64,000 bases of DNA, from positions 124,001 through 188,000 of the forward strand of contig JAHBTI010000002.1 of the NCBI GenBank assembly GCA_019638705.1, read 5' to 3'. Made by a program: the position numbers and the translations under genes. Positions within the stretch are counted from its first letter, which is position 1; each line of letters opens with the position of its first letter. The notes under the pieces are model-generated. The model did no database searches, was not told where the DNA came from, and was given only the letters and a program-made list of their open reading frames with translations. Origin of the DNA: Bacteroidota bacterium (GTDB lineage Bacteria; Bacteroidota; Bacteroidia; B-17B0; Aurantibacillaceae). Of the stretch, positions 16,607-25,456 are shown piece after piece.

Positions 16607-19600
16607 TCACATTTTCACCAAAGACAACACCACCTCCCCCTCAATCCCCGCCAACACCTCTTGCGCCCTTTTCACCGAACTCACATCTTCAACCGTTAAA
16701 TATAATTTATTGTTTTGTTCTTTCAGTGTGCAGAGGTTGGGATATTTTTGCGCGAACAAAAGTGCGGCTTGAAAAATGGGACTTAAAAAATAATCGCTTT
16801 GTTGTTTGCTGATGAAGTAGGCGAACATTTTTTTGTTTTTCAAGGTGAGCTTTTCAAAGCCAAGCTGCATGGCTTTTCGGCGCATGCGCACCACGTTAAT
16901 CAATTCAATGGCTTCGGTGGGCAAAGGTCCAAAACGGTCGCGCAGGTTGATTTCAAATTGCTGCAAATCTTCTTCTTTGGTTATGTTGTCCAACTCGCGG
17001 TATAAGAGTAAACGCTCGGTGAGGCTGCTCACATAGTTGTCGGGAATGAGCAATTGTAAATCGGTGTCCACCGTTGTTTCTTTTACAAACTGCCGCGAGA
17101 AAACAGATTTGTCGGTCGTTTCATTTTCTTCGGAAATAGTTTTATACCAATCTTCTTCTTTCAGTTCTTCAACGGCTTCGTTCAAAATTTTCATGTAAGT
17201 ATCAAAGCCCATGTCGTTAATGAAGCCGCTTTGCTCGCCGCCCAAAAGGTTTCCCGCGCCGCGAATGTCCAAATCGCGCATAGCAATTTGAAAACCGCTT
17301 CCCAAATCGCTGAAATCTACAATCGCTTTCAAACGTTTTCGCGCTTCTTCGGTAAGTGAAATTTGCGGCGGTGCAAGTAAATAACAAAATGCTTTTTTGT
17401 TGCTTCGCCCCACGCGCCCGCGCATTTGATGCAAATCGCTCAAGCCGAAATTTTGCGCATCGTTGATGATGATTGTGTTGGCATTGCTGATGTCCAAACC
17501 GCTTTCAATAATTGTGGTGGCAACGAGCACATCGTAATCACCTTCCATAAAGCCGAGCATCACATCTTCCAATTTGTCGCCGTCCATTTGCCCGTGCCCG
17601 ATAGCGATGCGTGCATCAGGAACTAATCGCTGAATGATGCCCGCGATTTCCATAATGTTTTGCACTTTGTTGTGAACGAAAAAAACTTGTCCGCCGCGAT
17701 TAAGCTCATCACTCACGGCATCGCGGATTAGTTCTTCGTCAAAGGTGTGAAGCTCCGTTTGCACAGGATAGCGGTTTGGCGGCGGCGTGGAAATGGCTGA
17801 CAAATCTCTCGCGCCCATTAAGCTGAATTGCAAGGTGCGCGGAATAGGCGTAGCCGTAAGCGTGAGCGTATCCACATTGCTTTTCAGAGTTTTGAGTTTG
17901 TCTTTTACCGCAACACCGAATTTTTGTTCTTCGTCAATAATCAGCAAACCGAGATTTTTAAACTTCACGTCTTTGCCCGCCAATTTGTGCGTGCCGATGA
18001 TTATGTCAATTTTTCCTTCGGCGAGTTTTTTCAGAATTTCTTTTTGGTCTTTCGCAGAGCGGAAACGGTTGATGTAATCCACATTGCAAGGCAAATCGTT
18101 TAATCGCTCTTTAAAAGTTTTGAAATGCTGATACGCTAAAATGGTTGTTGGCACAAGCACGGCAACCTGCTGACTGTCGCACACAGCCTTGAATGCAGCG
18201 CGAATGGCAATTTCCGTTTTTCCGAAACCTACATCGCCGCATATTAATCTGTCCATTGGGTGCGGCTTTTCCATATCGCGTTTCACGTCTTGCGTAACGC
18301 GCGTTTGGTCGGGCGTGTCTTCGTAAATAAACGATGCTTCCAATTCGTGCTGCAAATAATTGTCGGGCGGAAAAGCGTGTCCTGCTTTGGCTTTGCGCTC
18401 GGCATAGAGTTTTATTAAATCGTAAGCGAGTTCTTTTACATTGCGTTTGGTTTTGTTTTTCAGCGTTTGCCAAGTCGTGCTTCCGAGTTTGTCAATGCGC
18501 GGCACTTGCCCGTCTTTGCCGCTGAATTTGCTGATGCGGTGCAAGCTGTGAATGCTCACATAAAGCGCATCGTTGTCTTTAAACAACAATTTCACGCTTT
18601 CTTGTTCTTTGCCGTTGATGACTAATTTTTGCAAACCCGCGAAACGCCCAATGCCGTGGTCAATGTGCGTAACGTAATCTCCCGGGTTGAGCATTAATAA
18701 TTCTTTCAGCGTAAATGCTTCCGCGCTTTTGTTTTTGGTTTCTTTGAGGCGGAAACGGTGATAACGCTCAAAAATTTGGTGGTCGGTGTAAATGGCAATT
18801 TTTAAATCATCGTCAATAAAACCCTCGTGAATGTTGAGCGGAACGTAAGTAATCAGCGTTTCGTAACTGCGGTGCTCTTTCGCCAGCAAATCGTTGAAAA
18901 TAGTAATCAAGCGGTCGGCTTGCTTGGTGTTGTCGGTGAGAAAATAATTTTTGTAACCTTTGGTAGTGTTCTCTTTTAAATTTGCAATCAGCAAATCAAA
19001 ATTTTTATTGAAGCTCGGTTGCGGCTTTTGGTTGAAAGAAATGGTTTCACTCGCCAAAGCCGCGCTAATTCCGTATTCCACGAGGGTAAATTTTTTCACT
19101 TGCTCTTTCAGTTCATCGGAAGAAGCAAATAAACGTTCGGGCGACATTTGTTTTATTTCGCCCTGATAGGAATTAAACAACTGTTGCGCTTTGTCAAATT
19201 TTTTGTCAAACACATCGTAAGCGAAGTTGAGGTCTTCAAAAAACAGGATTGTGTTTTCAGCATCAAAATAATTTAAGAGCAAGGCTTTGTCTTCGCTAAA
19301 CGCAGCGGAATTGATGTTTGGAATGATTGTAACAAAATCAAAATTGGAGTTGGAAAGTTGCGATGCGGGGTCAAACGTTTTTATGGCTTCCACATCGTTG
19401 CCAAACAATTCTATGCGATACGGAAATTCGTTGGCGAAAGAATAAATGTCTATAATTCCCCCGCGAATGCTGAATTGTCCGGGTTCAAACACAAAATCAA
19501 CATTATTGAAATTGTACGACAACAAAAATTCGGAAATAAAATCAATGGATAATTTTTCGCCTTTTTTTATTTGCAGCGTGTTTTGCGTGAGTTGTTTTTT

Positions 19601-19981
19601 GAGCGTAACTTTTTCGCTCAATGCTTGCGGATATGTTACCACCACGCCTTTAAAATTTTCTTTGGAAAGTAGATTCAACACTTCCGCGCGTTCCTGAATA
19701 TTGGCATTGGTCGTTTTTTCAATTTGGTAAGGTTGCCGATACGTTTCGGGGAAATACAAAGTTTTGTTTCCATCCAAACTTTCCAAATCGTTAAACATAT
19801 AAGCGGCTTTTTCTTTGTCGGGCGCAATAATGAGCGCGTTTTTTTGGTGCTGCTTAACAAGGTTTTGGATTAAAAAGGGCATGGAACTCCCATTTAAACC
19901 TTTGAACCACATGTTTTTATCAAGGTTTAAATTTTGAAGTTTTTTTTCAAAAATGTCCGCAAATGCGGAAGAAACTGCCAT
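16607..19981 (-). CDS. mfd: transcription-repair coupling factor
   Basis: About 1124 residues from the ATG at 19981; an ATG 21 nt upstream is also in frame. Mfd displaces RNA polymerase stalled at lesions and recruits UvrA. Visible parts in order: a UvrB-homology N-terminal region (ALIIAPDKEKAAYMFNDLE, PETYRQPYQ), the RNA-polymerase-interacting domain (GDYVTHIDHGIGRFAGLQKL), the RecG-like translocase with Walker A GDVGFGKTE near residue 580, the DEEQ box in IIDEEQKFGV, motif III TATPIPRTL, and the TRG-type DLHQMRGRVGRS. The C-terminal TRCF domain ends in VEDVSSVKRAQEVL. Length is normal. It is divergent from the T9SS gene at 20159. Confidence 0.96.
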   Translation of the reverse strand: MAVSSAFADIFEKKLQNLNLDKNMWFKGLNGSSMPFLIQNLVKQHQKNALIIAPDKEKAAYMFNDLESLDGNKTLYFPETYRQPYQIEKTTNANIQERAEVLNLLSKENFKGVVVTYPQALSEKVTLKKQLTQNTLQIKKGEKLSIDFISEFLLSYNFNNVDFVFEPGQFSIRGGIIDIYSFANEFPYRIELFGNDVEAIKTFDPASQLSNSNFDFVTIIPNINSAAFSEDKALLLNYFDAENTILFFEDLNFAYDVFDKKFDKAQQLFNSYQGEIKQMSPERLFASSDELKEQVKKFTLVEYGISAALASETISFNQKPQPSFNKNFDLLIANLKENTTKGYKNYFLTDNTKQADRLITIFNDLLAKEHRSYETLITYVPLNIHEGFIDDDLKIAIYTDHQIFERYHRFRLKETKNKSAEAFTLKELLMLNPGDYVTHIDHGIGRFAGLQKLVINGKEQESVKLLFKDNDALYVSIHSLHRISKFSGKDGQVPRIDKLGSTTWQTLKNKTKRNVKELAYDLIKLYAERKAKAGHAFPPDNYLQHELEASFIYEDTPDQTRVTQDVKRDMEKPHPMDRLICGDVGFGKTEIAIRAAFKAVCDSQQVAVLVPTTILAYQHFKTFKERLNDLPCNVDYINRFRSAKDQKEILKKLAEGKIDIIIGTHKLAGKDVKFKNLGLLIIDEEQKFGVAVKDKLKTLKSNVDTLTLTATPIPRTLQFSLMGARDLSAISTPPPNRYPVQTELHTFDEELIRDAVSDELNRGGQVFFVHNKVQNIMEIAGIIQRLVPDARIAIGHGQMDGDKLEDVMLGFMEGDYDVLVATTIIESGLDISNANTIIINDAQNFGLSDLHQMRGRVGRSNKKAFCYLLAPPQISLTEEARKRLKAIVDFSDLGSGFQIAMRDLDIRGAGNLLGGEQSGFINDMGFDTYMKILNEAVEELKEEDWYKTISEENETTDKSVFSRQFVKETTVDTDLQLLIPDNYVSSLTERLLLYRELDNITKEEDLQQFEINLRDRFGPLPTEAIELINVVRMRRKAMQLGFEKLTLKNKKMFAYFISKQQSDYFLSPIFQAALLFAQKYPNLCTLKEQNNKLYLTVEDVSSVKRAQEVLAGIEGEVVLSLVKM

Positions 19982-20074
19982 TTTACGCGCGCAAAAGTAC
20001 AAATTAGTTGAATTTTGAGGGGTTTTAGTTGAGAAACTTTGGTCTAAAAAAAATTGAGATTTAACATTTCGCCT

Positions 20075-20106
20075 GTTGATAATTGAATTTGATTTTTATA
20101 CATTTG
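20075..20106 (+). promoter_or_regulatory. Bacteroidota-type promoter for the Omp28-like T9SS gene
   Basis: GTTG (20075-20078), a 20-nt spacer and a perfect TACATTTG -7 box (20099-20106). The same -7 sequence and spacer length precede the T9SS gene at 2899-4992. The predicted 5' leader is about 45 nt and very A-rich. Confidence 0.55.
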
Positions 20107-20158
20107 ACTTTTCTTAACTAAAAAATTTAAAAAACTATTAACTAAAAATTAAACTAAA

Positions 20159-22438
20159 ATGAAAAAACAATTACTAACCGCTGTTTTTGGAATTGCTGCT
20201 TTGGCTGCGGTTTCTCAAACACCCCGCCTCTCTTTGTACGAAGAATTTACGGGCGAAACCTGCCCACCGTGCGCAGCCACTAATCCGGGACTTGACGCTT
20301 TATTGGCGCAACCTACTAACACCACAAAAATTGCCGTAATTAAATGGCAAGTGCCTATTCCGAGTGCGCCAACAACTACATGGTCACTTTATCAAACAAA
20401 CAAAGTTGAGATTGACTGGCGATACAGACCTGTTTCAGCAGGCGGTTATGGTTATCCCAGCTCAAACGCTGCCGGCACTCAAACTGCGGGCTATGTGAAC
20501 TCTGCTCCACAAGGAAGAATAGACGGGCAACATCAATGGGCGTTTGGTGCAACATCTGACCACCCTGCTAATTTGAACAATAACGTGATTTCTACGGCTC
20601 AATCTTATACTTCTGCATTTTCAATTACTATGGACAGAGCGTGGGACGCAACAGCCAGTTCAGTAAATTTGACAATAAGTATTTTAGCAACCGCCGATTT
20701 TTCTGCTACCGGAAACTTGGTGTTCCGTACCGTGATGGTAGAACGCGATATAAATTTTGCTACACAACCCGGCACTAACGGCGAAAAAGATTTTCATAAC
20801 GTAGTTATTAAATCTTTCCCTAACATACAAAACGGAACACCATTAACCGCTAACTGGACAACAGGCAATACCTATTCTTTTACACTCAACTGCCCAGTGC
20901 CTTCTTATGCCCGCGATAAAGCGCAAATTGCTTTTGTAGGCTTTATACAAGATGACGGTAACAGAAAAGTGGCTCAGGCAGTTCGTGCAGAAAGAGACCC
21001 TTTGCCTAACGACATTAAAGCGGTTTCGGCAAGTGTTCCTGAATACATGAGCTGCGCCAATGAAATTTATCCTGAAATTACGGTAAAAAATAATGGCTCT
21101 ACCACCATTACCGACTTTACCGTAACGCCATATTTCGGTGCTGTGGCTTCGCCTGACATTACAGTGTGGACAGGCAATTTAGCTCCCGATGCATCTATGA
21201 GCATTCCTTTAAATGCAATTTCTACATCCGTTATGGGCGGAGGCACTTGTATATTAAACATTACAGCCGTAAGCGGAACTGACGGAAATACATCAAACAA
21301 CCAAACTCCTGTTAATTTTTATTTAATACCTACCTATACAGCCATGACTGTGAGCGAAGGGTTTGTTGCCACTGCTTTCCCTCCTGCAAAATGGGGCATG
21401 GTTAATGCTAATGGCGGTGCATCTTGGAGCAGAGCTGCTGCGGGATACGCGCCAACAACTGCAGGTTCGGCTAAATATGATTTTTTCAGTAATTCCGTTA
21501 AGGGTGATGCAGACGAGTTAATATTGCCTCCTATGGATTTGGCAGGAGACCAAGCCATTTTAACGTGGGATTTGGCTTACGCTCAGTACGGTTCGGAAAA
21601 TGATTCTTTAAAAGTATATATGTCTAACGACTGCGGAAACAGTTGGAATTTATTGTGGGCAGACGGCGGTTCTAATATGGCAACACGCACGCCTATCACT
21701 TCTGCATTTACTCCCGCTGCATCTCAGTGGGTGGGCAAAAGCGCAAGTTTAAATACGGCGTTTGACGGTGCTCCGTTAAATCCTAATCTTTCATCTGTTT
21801 TGGTAAAATTTGTTGCCAGAAGCGATTACGGCAATAATTTGTATCTTGATAATATCAATATAAAAACTTCTGTTAATGCCCCTATTGACCTTGCCGCCGC
21901 CAATGACGGCATCAGTTTGGAAAACCATGTAACATGGAGCGATAACAGCAATTATGAAGACAGTTATAATTTGTATTATTCAAGTGATGTTACGCCATAC
22001 GCCCTGCTTGCAACGCTGCCTGCCAATACCACAACATACGACCATACAGGTTTAGATGAACTGACAACTTATTGTTATAAAGCAGTTGCGGTTAAAGCAG
22101 GAGTTGAAAGCGATTTCAGTAATCAAGATTGCGCCGACACACCTGAATTAATCACGGGAATAAATGCCGTGAAAGGCAGCAACATTGCGTACATCGGGCT
22201 TTATCCAAACCCTGCACATAACGACATGACCTTAAAAATTAGCGTATTAGGAAACTCAACTGCTGCTGTTTCGGTTATAAACGTGTTGGGGCAAATTGTT
22301 TACAAAACAGAAACAGGCTTGAATGTTGGAGAAAACACTATTTCCCTGAGTGTTGCTCAGTTACCTGAAGGCGTTTACAACGTTGTAATTAACACCGACA
22401 AAGGTACTGCCGTAAAAAAATTAAGTGTGGTACACTAA
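20159..22438 (+). CDS. Omp28-like T9SS type A sorted protein
   Basis: 759 residues. Signal peptide MKKQLLTAVFGIAALAAVSQ. Residues ~22-270 match the Omp28-related family, a thioredoxin-like fold with LYEEFTGETCPPC, where a CxxC pair follows the invariant EEFTG. The middle carries beta-sandwich domains (SCANEIYPEITVKNNG; a MAM/cleaved-adhesin-like domain around ILTWDLAYAQYGSENDSLKVYMSNDCGNSW). A fibronectin III-like module follows (TTYDHTGLDELTTYCYKAVA). The protein ends with a T9SS type A domain (IGLYPNPAHNDM, VINVLGQIVYK, LPEGVYNVVI, KKLSVVH). Likely cell-surface or secreted; the CxxC may serve redox or structural roles. A strong terminator follows. Confidence 0.9.
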   Translation: MKKQLLTAVFGIAALAAVSQTPRLSLYEEFTGETCPPCAATNPGLDALLAQPTNTTKIAVIKWQVPIPSAPTTTWSLYQTNKVEIDWRYRPVSAGGYGYPSSNAAGTQTAGYVNSAPQGRIDGQHQWAFGATSDHPANLNNNVISTAQSYTSAFSITMDRAWDATASSVNLTISILATADFSATGNLVFRTVMVERDINFATQPGTNGEKDFHNVVIKSFPNIQNGTPLTANWTTGNTYSFTLNCPVPSYARDKAQIAFVGFIQDDGNRKVAQAVRAERDPLPNDIKAVSASVPEYMSCANEIYPEITVKNNGSTTITDFTVTPYFGAVASPDITVWTGNLAPDASMSIPLNAISTSVMGGGTCILNITAVSGTDGNTSNNQTPVNFYLIPTYTAMTVSEGFVATAFPPAKWGMVNANGGASWSRAAAGYAPTTAGSAKYDFFSNSVKGDADELILPPMDLAGDQAILTWDLAYAQYGSENDSLKVYMSNDCGNSWNLLWADGGSNMATRTPITSAFTPAASQWVGKSASLNTAFDGAPLNPNLSSVLVKFVARSDYGNNLYLDNINIKTSVNAPIDLAAANDGISLENHVTWSDNSNYEDSYNLYYSSDVTPYALLATLPANTTTYDHTGLDELTTYCYKAVAVKAGVESDFSNQDCADTPELITGINAVKGSNIAYIGLYPNPAHNDMTLKISVLGNSTAAVSVINVLGQIVYKTETGLNVGENTISLSVAQLPEGVYNVVINTDKGTAVKKLSVVH

Positions 22439-22458
22439 AAAATTAACTTTTGTAATAT

Positions 22459-22495
22459 AAAGCCGACTTTAATTAAAGTCGGCTTTTATTTTTGT
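22459..22495 (+). terminator. Rho-independent terminator after the Omp28-like gene
   Basis: A perfect hairpin AGCCGACTTT-AATT-AAAGTCGGCT (22461-22484) with flanking A and T tracts, ending TTTTATTTTTG. It lies 20 bp after the stop. Confidence 0.88.
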
Positions 22496-22522
22496 ATCTT
22501 TAACCACTTAAAAAAATTGAAC

Positions 22523-23356
22523 ATGAAAAGAATAATTACTCTCTTGTTTGTTGGTGCTTACACATCAATTTCCGCGCAAAGTTTTTCTTTGTACCAAGTT
22601 TCGTCCAAAGGCGCATATAACTATACGCTTACCAACGGCGGCGGTTACACCACCACCACGGAAGCAGAAGTACTGACAGAAGAAAAGATTCTGATTAAAA
22701 ATAATGCAGCAGTTACTCAAACCTTTAGCGTTAAACGCAGTATTGTAGCCCAAACTCCTAATCTGATATTAGACGGCAGCGGCGCAACGCCTGAATCGTA
22801 TTTTTGTTTTGGCTTCAATTGTTTCAGCAGCAATGTAAACGAGCCAAGCTCAACAGATTATACCATACTTCAGGCAGCAGGAACAACCTACACGGATATT
22901 GTGGACGGTGTAGAGGTAACGTATGCTGATAACAGCAAAGACAATGGCACGCCTTTTTCGGTGTATTTATCCGAAGGCGATAAAAAGGGCTATTATGTGG
23001 TACGGTATAAAGTATATAATATAGCCGATGCTAATGATTCTATTGCGTTTACCGTAACTTACAACGCTTCTTCTGTCGGTATTAAAAAACTTGAAACACC
23101 CGATTTGAATTTTGAAATTTATCCTAACCCAAGCAATGGGGCTTCCAAATTTTTCATTAACCTGAATAAAGACGAAGAGTTAAAATTTCAGGTGTATAAT
23201 GCGTTGGGAAGCCTTGTGTATAGCAGCAACAAACAAAAATACAATGCAGGCAAAAACCAGTTAAACATTGGTGAAGAGTTAAATAGCGGTGTTTATTTTG
23301 TTACTTTGAATAACGGTGCTTCAACCGCTACACGCCGTTTGGTTGTTACCAAATAA
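22523..23356 (+). CDS. T9SS type A sorted protein
   Basis: 277 residues from the ATG at 22523; a TTG two codons upstream is unlikely to be the start. Signal peptide MKRIITLLFVGAYTSISAQ. The middle (about 20-190) is a single beta-rich domain with no family I recognise (SLYQVSSKGAYNYTLTNGG, FCFGFNCFSSNVNEPSS). It resembles hypothetical T9SS cargo in which the domain may be a cytochrome-free Ig-like fold. The C-terminal ~75 residues are a T9SS type A domain (LNFEIYPNPSNGASKF, VYNALGSLVYSS, LNSGVYFVTLNNG, RRLVVTK). It lies between two terminators and is probably transcribed alone. Confidence 0.85.
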   Translation: MKRIITLLFVGAYTSISAQSFSLYQVSSKGAYNYTLTNGGGYTTTTEAEVLTEEKILIKNNAAVTQTFSVKRSIVAQTPNLILDGSGATPESYFCFGFNCFSSNVNEPSSTDYTILQAAGTTYTDIVDGVEVTYADNSKDNGTPFSVYLSEGDKKGYYVVRYKVYNIADANDSIAFTVTYNASSVGIKKLETPDLNFEIYPNPSNGASKFFINLNKDEELKFQVYNALGSLVYSSNKQKYNAGKNQLNIGEELNSGVYFVTLNNGASTATRRLVVTK

Positions 23357-23375
23357 TTTTTGTTTTCAAGTTTTT

Positions 23376-23415
23376 AAAACCCTGCGAATGTAAACCTCTC
23401 GCGGGGTTTTCTTTA
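23376..23415 (+). terminator. Rho-independent terminator after the T9SS gene at 22523-23356
   Basis: AAAACCCTGCGA (23376-23387) pairs with TCGCGGGGTTTT (23399-23410) with a single G-T wobble, followed by CTTTAT. Confidence 0.85.
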
Positions 23416-23463
23416 TCCGTAAAAAAATCCCTTTCTTTACACTTTAAAATTCAATCACCGAAT

Positions 23464-24474
23464 ATGGAATTATACTTAGACTCAGCCAACTTAAAAGAAA
23501 TTGAAGAGGGCTTTAAACTTGGCTTTTTAAATGGGCTTACCACCACGCCTACATTCATGCAAAAAGAAGGCATCACCGACATTGACGGAACGATTGTGAA
23601 GTTGAGCAAAATTGTGCCTGTGTTGCAAATAGAGGCTTTGGGCAACAACGCCGAAGAAATTTTGGCAGAAGCCGAACGCCAGTTAAAATTAGGTTTAGAC
23701 CCTAAAAAAACTGTTTTTAAAATTCCTGTTTCTTTGGAAGGTGTGCGCGCTTGCAAATTGCTGCGCAGCAAAGGATATTTGGTAAACGTGCATTTGGTTT
23801 ACACTTTGCAACAAGCTTATATGGCAATGCACGCGGGCGCAACGTATGTTTGCCCGCTTGTTGGGCGTTTGCAAGACCAAGGACATGATGCTTTGGCTTT
23901 GGTGGAACAATGCGTGAAAGCAGTAAATCATTACGGTTACGACACTAAAATTATGTTTTCGTCCGTTCGCAATATAGAGCATGTGAGAAATGCAATAAAT
24001 GTTGGTGTTCACACAATCACTGTTCCCTTGAAAGTAATGAAACAACTCACCGAAAATAATTTTACTACCGTTGGCACTGACCAGTTTATTATGGACACGC
24101 GCTTAATGATGGTGAAAGTAAAAGAAGCGATTAAAGGTATTAACCCTGTGGTGTCCGAAAACACAAGCATTGCCGATGCCATTATTAAAATGACTGAATT
24201 TGGTTATGGCGCAGTTACCGTTACCAAAGCAGACGGCAGCATTAAAGGCGTGTTTACTGACGGAAGTTTACGCAAACTCATCGGAGAAAAAGGTCGCGAT
24301 GTATTGAACAAAAAATTATCTGATTTGGAATACCGCGAACCCATTACCATTGAAGGAAATGTATTGTTAAACGAGGCAAATGCCTTATTCAAAAAAACAC
24401 AGGTGGACACTATTGTTGTAACAGACGGTGGTAAACCGGTTGGTATGTTAGATATTCAGGATTTGAAATCGTAA
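23464..24474 (+). CDS. transaldolase/fructose-6-phosphate aldolase-like protein with C-terminal CBS pair
   Basis: 336 residues. Residues 1-~222 follow the short transaldolase/FSA fold: MELYLDSANLKEIEEG with Asp6, FKIPVSLEGVRACKLL with the Schiff-base lysine at K86, GATYVCPLVGRLQDQG and HTITVPLKVMKQL. Two positions important in E. coli FSA differ: Asn28 is Thr (GLTTTP instead of TTNP), and the Thr109-region residue is His (VNVHLVYT). Residues ~223-336 form a CBS pair like that of KdsD (EFGYGAVTVTKADGSIKGVFTDGSLRKLI; VDTIVVTDGGKPVGMLDIQDL), which usually binds nucleotides. The activity may be an allosterically controlled aldolase or transaldolase on a sugar phosphate, but the substrate is not predictable. 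It stands alone, between a terminator and a convergent gene. Confidence 0.85.
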   Translation: MELYLDSANLKEIEEGFKLGFLNGLTTTPTFMQKEGITDIDGTIVKLSKIVPVLQIEALGNNAEEILAEAERQLKLGLDPKKTVFKIPVSLEGVRACKLLRSKGYLVNVHLVYTLQQAYMAMHAGATYVCPLVGRLQDQGHDALALVEQCVKAVNHYGYDTKIMFSSVRNIEHVRNAINVGVHTITVPLKVMKQLTENNFTTVGTDQFIMDTRLMMVKVKEAIKGINPVVSENTSIADAIIKMTEFGYGAVTVTKADGSIKGVFTDGSLRKLIGEKGRDVLNKKLSDLEYREPITIEGNVLLNEANALFKKTQVDTIVVTDGGKPVGMLDIQDLKS

Positions 24475-24480
24475 TAATGA

Positions 24481-24542
24481 AGCCGCGAATTTCACGAAGA
24501 ACACGAATTTTTGTTTTGTGTAAATTAGTGTAATTCGTGGCT
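24481..24542. repeat. Family B palindromic repeat between convergent genes
   Basis: Left arm AGCCGCGAATTTCACGAAGA and right arm AAATTAGTGTAATTCGTGGCT form an imperfect inverted repeat between the aldolase-CBS gene and the convergent lipid kinase. Related to the single arm at 11174-11203. It may double as a bidirectional terminator. Confidence 0.65.
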
Positions 24543-24558
24543 TTTACGCTTCTTCCTG

Positions 24559-25455
24559 TTAACGCGTTTGCACCTGAAATTTTCCGCCTACAATCACTTT
24601 CAAGGCTTGAGGTTTAATTTCAAACACCACTTCTTTTTCTTCAAAGGCGGGTTCGCCGTCAAAGTGAATGCTGTCTTTATTGTTGCGGGTAATGGTAATT
24701 TTATCGGTAACGTAAGTTTCAATATTGCGGCTCAAATGCGCCTTGCGGCGCAAAATTTTTGTCAGAATGCCAAACACGCTTATTACGTTGAAAGGCTTTA
24801 AAATTGCTACATGAAATTTTCCGTCCTGCAAGTTGGCTTGTGGGGCAATGTAAAAATTGTTGCCGTATTGTCCTGCGTTAGCAACGGTAATTAAAAATGC
24901 TTTGCGCTGTATGGTTTGGTTGTTGAATGTAAGTGTGTAATTTTTTGCGCGGTAACGCAATAATTCGCGTACCGTAATGTTTACATAACTCTGCAAGCCG
25001 CGTTTTTTGGAGCTTGCAAAGAGATTGCCGATGTGTGCATCAAAACCAATGCCGCTTGTGCAAAAGAAAAAACGATTGTTTACTGTGCCGCAATCAATCA
25101 CCTCTGTTTTGCCTTTGGCGATTTGTTTTATTACTTCATTTATTTTCATGGAAAGCCCCAAAGAGCGTGCCAAACCGTTGCCTGAACCAACGGGCACAAT
25201 GCCTAAAGCAATGTTTGTGTTTACAATTGCCTGCGCCACTTGATTTACCGTGCCGTCCCCTCCTACGGCTATGGCATCGGTATAGCCTTCTGTTTTCAAT
25301 AAAGCGGTAATTTCTTCAAAATGATGTTTGTCTTTCCAAATCACAATTTGGTAAGCGATGTTTTCGGGAAATTCTTTGCGAATGATTGTAATAATTTCTT
25401 CCCAAATTTTTTTACCCGCGTTTGGGTTTACAATAAACAGCAGTTTGCGAGGCAT
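24559..25455 (-). CDS. diacylglycerol/lipid kinase (YegS/DgkB family)
   Basis: 298 residues from the ATG at 25455, one base after the preceding stop. A longer frame starts at 25497 but overlaps the upstream gene by 41 nt. Family motifs are clear: LLFIVNPNAGK at the N-terminus, the nucleotide-binding VGGDGTVNQVA, VPVGSGNGLARSLG, and CTSGIGFDAHI. The C-terminal domain has IHFDGEPA. It should phosphorylate a lipid such as diacylglycerol, undecaprenol or a sphingoid base using ATP at the inner membrane. Third gene of an apparent operon with an LpxH-like phosphoesterase and a glycosyltransferase, which points to envelope glycolipid metabolism. Confidence 0.9.
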   Translation of the reverse strand: MPRKLLFIVNPNAGKKIWEEIITIIRKEFPENIAYQIVIWKDKHHFEEITALLKTEGYTDAIAVGGDGTVNQVAQAIVNTNIALGIVPVGSGNGLARSLGLSMKINEVIKQIAKGKTEVIDCGTVNNRFFFCTSGIGFDAHIGNLFASSKKRGLQSYVNITVRELLRYRAKNYTLTFNNQTIQRKAFLITVANAGQYGNNFYIAPQANLQDGKFHVAILKPFNVISVFGILTKILRRKAHLSRNIETYVTDKITITRNNKDSIHFDGEPAFEEKEVVFEIKPQALKVIVGGKFQVQTR

Positions 25456-25456
25456 A

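Noticed and set aside
18111..18473. 120-residue minus-strand frame within mfd in another frame
   Set aside because: Arg/Cys-rich alternative frame over the conserved translocase motifs of mfd; no independent evidence.
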